Source of the DNA: Alentia gelatinosa
Lineage: Eukaryota; Annelida; Polychaeta; Phyllodocida; Polynoidae
Length of the DNA: 64,000 nucleotides
Assembly (NCBI GenBank): GCA_950022655.1
Contig: OX465590.1
Location: forward strand, 37,957,218-38,021,217
Direction of reading: 5' to 3'
Position numbers and translations under genes: made by a program. Of the stretch, positions 58,418-64,000 are shown piece after piece; positions within the stretch are counted from its first letter, which is position 1, and every line of letters begins with the position of its first letter. Under the pieces are notes generated by a model. It was given only the letters and a program-made list of their open reading frames with translations, did no database searches and was not told where the DNA came from.

Positions 58418-58534
58418 CCGTGTGTTAACTCAATTAGCCACGAGTAATCCACCAAGTAATACTCTGTTGTGTTATAATTAACCTATTATACTATTGTTTA
58501 TATATCATAGTTAGTGCTATTCGCACAGTAATAT
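58418..58534 (+). repeat. Ngaro split repeat B1
   Basis: Starts 8 bp after the ORF3 stop with 'ccgtgtgttaactcaattag' and ends 'cgcacagtaatat', touching A2. One difference from B2 ('aatccacc' vs 'aatccgcc'). Confidence 0.92.
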
Positions 58535-58704
58535 GTCTACCTTAATATATACGATAATAAGGTTATATATTTCCTCACCGAATACACCAGAGGGCAACAC
58601 TTTCAACGCCCGTATTCTAACGCTAGGTGGCGCTGGGTGTTACCGCGCCTCCATAGATCCAGCACTGCCGAACCAAGACGGAGTGTTGAGCTTTGTGAAA
58701 TTTT
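58533..58704 (+). repeat. Ngaro split repeat A2
   Basis: Second copy of A1, lying between B1 and B2. The ATG-initiated frame of the A repeat (58533-58730) is shared with A1 and need not be translated. Confidence 0.93.
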
Positions 58705-58732
58705 TTTATTGTTATTGTTATGTGAAATAAAT

Positions 58733-58849
58733 CCGTGTGTTAACTCAATTAGCCACGAGTAATCCGCCAAGTAATACTCTGTTGTGTTATAATTAACCTA
58801 TTATACTATTGTTTATATATCATAGTTAGTGCTATTCGCACAGTAATAT
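58733..58849 (+). repeat. Ngaro split repeat B2
   Basis: Second copy of B1, forming the element's 3' end. Ends 'cagtaatat' before 'atcaaattgaa' flanking DNA. Confidence 0.92.
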
Positions 58850-59029
58850 ATCAAATTGAATAATAACATATGAACAAAGGTTTTTAAACGGTTAAACTTT
58901 TATTGTTGTTTATCAAATATGAGCTCATATGTTCAGCAAGATGAGATCAACAACCAATATTAAAATAGCGGGTATCAATGTGTACTCTGATAAATATGGC
59001 TTAACTCAGATCACATTATAGTAATAAGA
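58850..59029. other. right flank of the Ngaro element
   Basis: AT-rich, no gene. Confidence 0.4.
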
Positions 59030-59409
59030 TTAACCCTTTGGTGCCGGGTGATGCCTTAAGGCATCGCCGCCCGTGGCCGGATGATGCCTTAAGGCATCGC
59101 CGTGTGTGGCCGGATGATGCCTTAAGGCATGATTTTCTAAGACTTACAAAATCATAGTTTATGTGTAATAACTTTGTAAATAATTGATCAATAATGATGA
59201 AATTTTCACAGGATGTTGGTATAACATTAACCTTACGATTTTGAAATACTTATAAAATAATATTAAAGACCACATGTTTTATCACGTGATCAAAAGTGAA
59301 ATTATCATAATTGGCCTGAAAAGACCCCGTCCCCTGGCGGTATATACTAACACCCTACCCGGCCTTACCGACATTGCTTTGTCAGAGGTGCCCGGCGTGA
59401 AAGGGTTAA
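59030..59409. repeat. TTAA-type MITE (MITE-G), complete
   Basis: Flanked by TTAA on both sides. The left end 'ccctttggtgccggg' and right end 'cccggcgtgaaaggg' are imperfect inverses. TTAA plus CCC ends are the hallmark of piggyBac-type insertion. Three tandem palindromes 'gatgccttaaggcat' lie at 59048-59130. 'gtcccctggcgg' and 'cttatcacgtgatcaaa'-type sequence recur at 14867. Non-coding. Confidence 0.75.
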
Positions 59410-59731
59410 CTGACTAGCACTCTTGGATATATAACTCTTAACTATAAGGAATCACAAATTGTGTGCATTACACACAAAAAAACAACAGATAATCACAGTG
59501 AACATCAGTATTAGATGAGAGATACATCAATCCTGAGTCAAATGCAACGCAATAAACAAACCATGAAGTTTGAAATGAAAGTGAAGACACCTGTGTCAGT
59601 AATTACTGGAAAATAAGCCTTATCACTAGCTTATAAATGTAGCTGTCTTGGCATAAGCACTGTCTTCAATTTTGGCATAGCAAAATATGACAGCTGTTAT
59701 CCTATAAACACAGAATGTGCATGTTATGTGG
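59410..59731. other. no supported gene
   Basis: AT-rich, no repeat ends. Confidence 0.4.
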
Positions 59732-60109
59732 TTATACTTTCTGTCTCAGATAATTCCTAAGAAGTGTGTCTGCCCCAAAAGAAAGAAGGTTTAGATTACA
59801 CAGATAGTCCACTCCAATTTGGAGCCTGACCCTGGACATCTTCTTCAGGTGAAACTCGATGCCACACAGATCTGTGTCACACATCATGTCTGTGTCTTCA
59901 TTCAGGGGCTTTCCTGTCATATAAAACACAATCCTGCTTGCTGGATGTACAACCCTACTTTCAGGAATCACACCTTTCTTTGCTTCCCGCTGCCTATCCT
60001 TCCGCCTATTTTCCTTTGCTCTCCGTGACCTTCGTGATTGCTGCCTGGTATCTGGTAGACCCTGGAGAATCATTGTCAGGCGTTTCAAGCAGTAACAGAA
60101 TAACGGCAT
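59732..60109 (-). CDS. hypothetical basic 125-residue protein (alternative)
   Basis: ATG-initiated minus frame with a polar, strongly basic stretch (about 25-45: RRSRRAKENRRKDRQ). It overlaps the 5' extension of the plus frame below. The plus extension is hydrophobic and lacks ATG, so of the two this minus frame has the more protein-like composition. No domain recognised; could be a divergent partner or a chance frame. Confidence 0.25.
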   Translation of the reverse strand: MPLFCYCLKRLTMILQGLPDTRQQSRRSRRAKENRRKDRQREAKKGVIPESRVVHPASRIVFYMTGKPLNEDTDMMCDTDLCGIEFHLKKMSRVRLQIGVDYLCNLNLLSFGADTLLRNYLRQKV

Positions 60110-60192
60110 CTGCTAGACAAGTCCCAGGAGCATACTACTTCTTGAAGATTTTTGACTTCATTGATGGTCATTATGAAAAAGGTTTACTGTAT

Positions 60193-61029
60193 ATGGAATA
60201 CCTAAAGGGTTACTGCATTCAGTCCAATGACTCTCTGTGTGCCTTCAGCTCTGAAAATGACTGGACTGGGCCTGAAATGCAGAGAATACCAAGGCCTATG
60301 CCAGATTACACACAGTTGCCACTGAACCACTACAAGGACGTTCATCTGACCTCTCTAACTGGTGAACATGAGCAGGCCAGGCAGCCTGATGAGTTCAACC
60401 CTAGAGTACAAATTACACGGCTAGTTGAGTCAGGACAGCTTAGTCTAGATGATCCTGAATCAATAAGTGCCTTCAGTAAGCACTACATTGTAAAGCCTTC
60501 CCTTGTGAGAGACTATGTCACACATCTCTATCACAAACAGCTGGCACAAAAAAGAAGAATGAAAACCAGGAAAGCAGATTTGATCCAGAAACAGCAGAAG
60601 GATGTCCGAGAATATGACTGGGAAGTTCTGGTCTCTAGTGGAACTATTGGTAAACTCTCAGTGTTGGAGCTCAACAAGTACTTGACCCATCACCAGCTGA
60701 GACTCTTGGGCAAAAAGAAAGACAAAATAAGAACAATAATAGCTCATGTCTCTGGTGGGCTCGTTGGAAACTCTAACATAACAGTAGAACAAAATTCTGA
60801 CACTTCTGATGCCAACTCTGATGATGAAGACATTGTTCTTGATGAAATTGTGTCAGATTCTGAGAGTGATGCAGACAATTATATATTTGATGCCATATCA
60901 ACTTTATGGAATGATGAATGTTCTGACAATAACACAGACAATCATGTTGGTGAGGGGAATCTTCCAGTACCTACTAGATCAGGACGGACAGTGAAAAAAC
61001 GGAAGTTTAATGACTATATTAGACTTTGA
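60193..61029 (+). CDS. hypothetical protein with SAP-like segment
   Basis: First ATG at 60193 gives 278 residues; the frame is open a further 85 codons upstream (to 59938) without ATG. A charged N-terminal third has 'PRPMPDYTQLPLNHYKDVHL' (34-53). A Lys/Arg-rich linker (119-133) follows, then 'YDWEVL'. Residues 153-186 (GKLSVLELNKYLTHH...GKKKDKI) follow the SAP pattern of a two-helix DNA-binding motif. Then a Ser/Asp/Glu-rich acidic stretch (200-228) and a basic tail (TRSGRTVKKRK). It may be a transposon-derived ORF or a last exon; I do not know the family. Coding likelihood is good from composition. Confidence 0.6.
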   Translation: MEYLKGYCIQSNDSLCAFSSENDWTGPEMQRIPRPMPDYTQLPLNHYKDVHLTSLTGEHEQARQPDEFNPRVQITRLVESGQLSLDDPESISAFSKHYIVKPSLVRDYVTHLYHKQLAQKRRMKTRKADLIQKQQKDVREYDWEVLVSSGTIGKLSVLELNKYLTHHQLRLLGKKKDKIRTIIAHVSGGLVGNSNITVEQNSDTSDANSDDEDIVLDEIVSDSESDADNYIFDAISTLWNDECSDNNTDNHVGEGNLPVPTRSGRTVKKRKFNDYIRL

Positions 61030-61370
61030 CATTGTGATGCCACATGTCCCAACTTGCGTTGTTGAGTTTAGTCACAAGGAGTATCATTCAGAGAGCATAT
61101 TAAGTTACATCACTTCAATTCTTTAACAGAGATACCTCATGTTTATTTCAAATTGAAACCTTATGCCACTTTATCTGGGATTTTGTTTTCTTTGGCCCAC
61201 AGCCTTCCATACATTGAAGGTGTATATTCAAAGTCATTGTGTATTAACCAGTGTCTTTTTTGACTGAATCTTGGAAATAAATCTTGTGTGACTAGTACAC
61301 TGTAATATGGATCATTATCTACATTCTTTACAAAGAAAAATCCATCTTTGTCTAGTGCGTGTAGGTCTGG
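61030..61370. other. possible 3' UTR of the SAP-like ORF
   Basis: AT-rich, with an AATAAA in 'ggaaataaatcttgtgtg' near 61277 that could serve the frame ending at 61029. Confidence 0.35.
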
Positions 61371-61628
61371 GGGGGGGGGGGCAAATTATATCAGGGTATT
61401 TGCCGGGGGGGGGGGGGCAATTTTTTTAGGGTATTTGCCTGGGGGGGGGGGGAATTTTTTTCAAGGTATTTGTCTGGGGGGGGGGGGGCAATTTATTTCA
61501 AGGTATTTGTCTGGGGGGGGGGGGGATTTTATTTTGGGTTATTTCCAGGGGGGGGGGGGCATTTTATTTTGAATGATTTACCGACAAAAACCCACACCCC
61601 CCCCTGCCATAAATAATGAACGCTCCCT
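61371..61628 (+). repeat. G-run array with terminal repeat (right)
   Basis: Six or more runs of 11-13 G with spacers 'caatttatttcaaggtattt', then C8 and 'gccataaataatgaacgctc' then 'cct', the inverse of the left array's end at 53661. G-quadruplex-prone. Plus frame 61348-61572 reads Gly-rich sequence and is an artefact. Confidence 0.8.
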
Positions 61629-61688
61629 TAGTGATAGAATTTGTGAAAACGAAACTGTATGACTTAAGAGGGTTGGTATTTCTAAAAT

Positions 61689-61860
61689 ATAGTGAAGTGA
61701 TACCCCACGCTACACTACGCGTGACCTGGCGACTTACACGTGGCCTACTTACAAGTTTCACTGACCCTATCGGCGCTTCATACCTGGCGACTTACGCGTG
61801 GCCTACTTGTAAACAAGTTTCACTGACCCTATCGGCGCTTCATACCTTTCGGAGTAAACT
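61689..61860. repeat. short dispersed repeat (copy 2), internally duplicated
   Basis: Two variants of 'ggcgacttac(a/g)cgtggcct' with 'gtttcactgaccctatcggc' and 'gcttcatacct'. Counterpart of 50700-50870. Confidence 0.6.
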
Positions 61861-61934
61861 TGACAAAGAGGGACTGTGATTAACGGCCAAATACGGTAAA
61901 GTTTGACTATTTACGAACAATTTAAGATATATAA

Positions 61935-62093
61935 TAATAGGAGAACCACATAATTATACTTGTACTCCATGATTACCTCTTTCCGATCTGTCGAAATACC
62001 CACCTCCGTCTACGACGTCGGTGGGTATTTCGACAGATCGGAAAGTCGGTAATCATTCTGTAAAAGTATAATAACATAGTTCTCCCATATTAT
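61935..62093. repeat. fold-back element with perfect 25-bp core
   Basis: Core arm 61980-62004 ('tttccgatctgtcgaaatac' then 'ccacc') is exactly inverted at 62020-62044, with a 15-bp loop. Outer arms ('aggagaacca' ... 'agttctcc') pair less well. Non-coding. Confidence 0.85.
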
Positions 62094-62424
62094 AGAACGT
62101 CATGACCATGCTGCACAACCTACAAAACGACATGATAATTGATGGTTCGTACGGAACGAGGCGTTTACGCCCAGTTCCGAAAAAAGACGTGAATTATTAT
62201 CGAATATTGTGGCTTTCAAAAGCATGGTCACGACGTTCTATGGTTATTATTTACCCAAAATTAAGAAAAATCATTAACTGGAAATGTGGTGTGCAAAGAT
62301 GTGGCACCCAGAGAAGCATGGTCCAGGAAAGTGACGTCTGTAAAATTGGCATCTGGAAGAAGAGTCCAGAAAATTGGTCTTAATTAGTCAGTTGGTATTT
62401 ATAAAGAACTGCATCCAGAATCCT
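62094..62424. other. no supported gene
   Basis: The plus frame 62102-62383 (93 codons, ATG) has a charged composition (arginine-, lysine- and tryptophan-containing) but no domain I recognise. It lies between two fold-back elements. Confidence 0.3.
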
Positions 62425-62550
62425 ATATATAGACAGAACTCCACGAGTTTGGATGTGCCACAATCGTCATTGAGGCAAAGCCGAGTAACAATTATGGCAC
62501 ATCCAAACGAGTGGAGTATTGTGTATTTTACGATTTGAGTGCGGTTCAGG
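62425..62550. repeat. fold-back element
   Basis: 'ccacgagtttggatgtgcca' and 'tggcacatccaaacgagtgg' are inverted with a loop of about 35 bp. A related arm lies at 7617-7760. Confidence 0.7.
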
Positions 62551-62783
62551 GAGCTGTTTCAAAAGTCGAGTGAAGTCTCGCCAGCGGCACGTCACATTTC
62601 AAAGCGAGAGGCAGCAACAGCGAGCGGCACTTTGAATCAAAGCGGCAGCAAAACCGCTACCAATACCCAATAGCGAGCGGCACCTCCACCTCGACAACGA
62701 TGTTTCAACTGCCATTGTTAGCTCTCACTTTGGTGGTGAGTACTCTCGTTTAGCACCCTCCTGAATTTTGAAACAGCTCCCTG
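62548..62783. repeat. inverted-repeat element, gagctgtttcaaaa ends
   Basis: Starts 'cagggagctgtttcaaaa', ends 'ttttgaaacagctccctg'. The interior repeats 'gcgagcggcac'. Same ends as the 54-bp element at 9699. Confidence 0.75.
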
Positions 62784-62955
62784 GATTAATCTCACCCCTT
62801 TCTTTGACATTAGATAACATCACAATATCAGAATAATTAGAATATACTTAGCAAATCTATATGACGTCATCTTACATTCACTACGCCATGATCAAGGTGT
62901 AGTATTGATACTTTACAGGGTGATAGATTGTTTCATTAGTTCTCAGCTGGCAGCT

Positions 62956-63825
62956 CAAATGATCTAAGATGTTTCATATACTACGGTTTAAGGGCTTTCC
63001 AATGGTATACAGCACATGTATGTAGGGTGTGTAGTTGTCTCAAAACAATTCGCTCCGTATTTGTATCGGGTGGGTGGCTGACGGGGCCTCAGCGACCGGC
63101 ATTGGCAATGTATGCAAATTTAGAAATGTGGAGATTGGGTTAATTCAGTTCATTTTAAAGTATGAAACACTAACTTGGGAGTTATATTGTCATTTATGGG
63201 AAGAGATATGGAATTAAGTAAACTTTCATGGAAAATAGGTGTGGAGAGGAAGGGTCGGAGACGTTCGGGCAGAATTTCGCCTAACAGACGAGATATCTTT
63301 GAGCTGCCGGTTGCCAACTCATGAAACAATCTATCCAAATGATCTAAAATGTTTCATGTAGTACAGTATCAGGCCTTTCCAATGATATATAGAACATGTA
63401 TGTAGGGTATGGGGTTGTCTCAAAACAATTCACACAGTATTTGTATCGGGTGGGTGGCTGACGGAGGCTCAGTGACCGGCATTGACAATGCACACAAACT
63501 TCAAAATGTGGAGTCTGAGTCAATCGAGTTCATTTAAAAGTATGAAACACTAACTTTGGAGTTATATTTTATGTCATTTATGTGAGAAAATATAGAATTA
63601 AGTTAATTTTCATGGAAAATAGGTGTGAAGAGGAAGGGTCAGAGATGTTCGGGTAGAATTTGGTCTAACAACCGACATACCTTTAAGCTGCCAGTTGCCA
63701 ACTCATGAAACAATCTATCCAAATGATCTAAAAATTTTCATGTAGTACAGTATCAGGCCTTTCTAATGATATATAGAACATGTATGTAGGATATGTGGTT
63801 GTCTCAAAATAATCTTTGTCTTGGC
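62956..63825 (+). repeat. tandem repeat, about 381-bp unit, 2.3 copies
   Basis: Units start at about 62956, 63336 and 63719 ('caaatgatctaa(g/a)atgttt'). They share 'atcgggtgggtggctgacgg', 'gtatgaaacactaacttggg' and 'catggaaaataggtgtggag'. The units differ by a few per cent. Plus and minus frames within it (63035-63217, 63150-63338) are not supported as genes. Confidence 0.85.
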
Positions 63826-64000
63826 TTATAATCAACCATGAACCGTGTATTATTGATATTAGGGTAGGGCTAAGCCCCTAGCGGATGACTGGGGAACTAC
63901 TATATGCAGTGTATTCACCCAACCGTGACGGCCGCGCAGCGACCGGCCGGGAGACATAGATAACAGCCTCACACCTCTGTTGCCATTCCTTCTGTCTCCA
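63826..64000. other. no supported gene
   Basis: Carries 'agcccctagcggatgactgg' then 'ggaacta', seen also near 14550 ('agccccctagcggatcattg'), so it is probably the edge of another dispersed repeat. Confidence 0.45.

Larger units (their letters stand above)
54234..58849 (+). mobile_element. complete Ngaro-type (DIRS-order) retrotransposon
   Basis: About 4.6 kb with the diagnostic split direct repeats A1 - coding - B1 A2 B2. A1 (54234-54405) equals A2 (58533-58704) except for one base in 172. B1 (58418-58534) equals B2 (58733-58849) except for one base in 117. Contains gag, RT/RNase H and a tyrosine recombinase; no integrase, LTR or Dam methylase-like domain. The near-identity of the repeats argues for a recent insertion. 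The order and lack of a methylase point to Ngaro rather than DIRS1. Confidence 0.93.

Noticed and set aside
61348..61572. Glycine-rich plus frame
   Set aside because: Translation of G runs; low complexity.

Overview
This window looks like a gene-poor, repeat-saturated stretch of an aquatic invertebrate (metazoan) nuclear genome. Evidence for this is the set of non-LTR retrotransposon fragments with poly(A) tails, a tyrosine-recombinase (Ngaro/DIRS-type) retroelement, a solo LTR with TATA box and polyadenylation signal, a tRNA-derived SINE, and at least eight families of short inverted-repeat elements (MITEs), many with TA or TTAA at their ends. No bacterial-style gene order, rRNA or CRISPR array is visible. 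I cannot name the species. No convincing intact host gene was found. Names such as MITE-A to MITE-H are local labels for families defined only by comparing copies inside this window.

Layout. Positions 1-31 kb are a mosaic of MITEs (A-H), fold-back hairpins, simple repeats, a tandem tRNA-SINE dimer (16.2 kb), a small LINE remnant (17.0 kb) and a 120-bp satellite (23.6-24.2 kb) amplified from the end of MITE-F. At 31.1-33.5 kb a 5'-truncated LINE sits inside a MITE-D copy. From 33.5 to 39 kb there is mostly unrecognised AT-rich DNA with a LINE tail and a tRNA-like pseudogene. A GC-rich block at 39.2-45.5 kb has a CCAAT/TATA promoter and a decayed zinc-finger gag-like reading frame on +, split by a second LINE on -. 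From 46 to 53.6 kb there are further LINE tails, TTAA and CCCCGCTT-type MITEs, a hammerhead-like motif and a solo LTR.

The best-preserved mobile unit is at 54.2-58.8 kb. It is a complete Ngaro-type retroelement with split direct repeats (A1 - ORFs - B1 A2 B2), a gag with CCCH/zinc-knuckle cysteines, a reverse transcriptase/RNase H, and a tyrosine recombinase, all with their key residues present. Gag and pol are in the same frame and separated by a single TGA. To its right are a TTAA MITE with three tandem palindromes and a 279-codon ORF with a SAP-like segment. The Ngaro element, this MITE and the ORF lie between two G-run arrays that carry matching inverted 23-bp ends.

How parts work together. 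The Ngaro proteins form a retrotransposition set: Gag packages RNA, RT/RNase H makes cDNA, and the recombinase integrates a circular intermediate rebuilt from the split repeats. The MITEs and truncated LINEs encode nothing and would have depended on proteins supplied elsewhere. Nested insertions (LINE in MITE-D, LINE in gag-like gene, LINE in CCCCGCTT element, MITE-A in MITE-H and in a duplicated sequence, a MITE in MITE-F) give a relative chronology.
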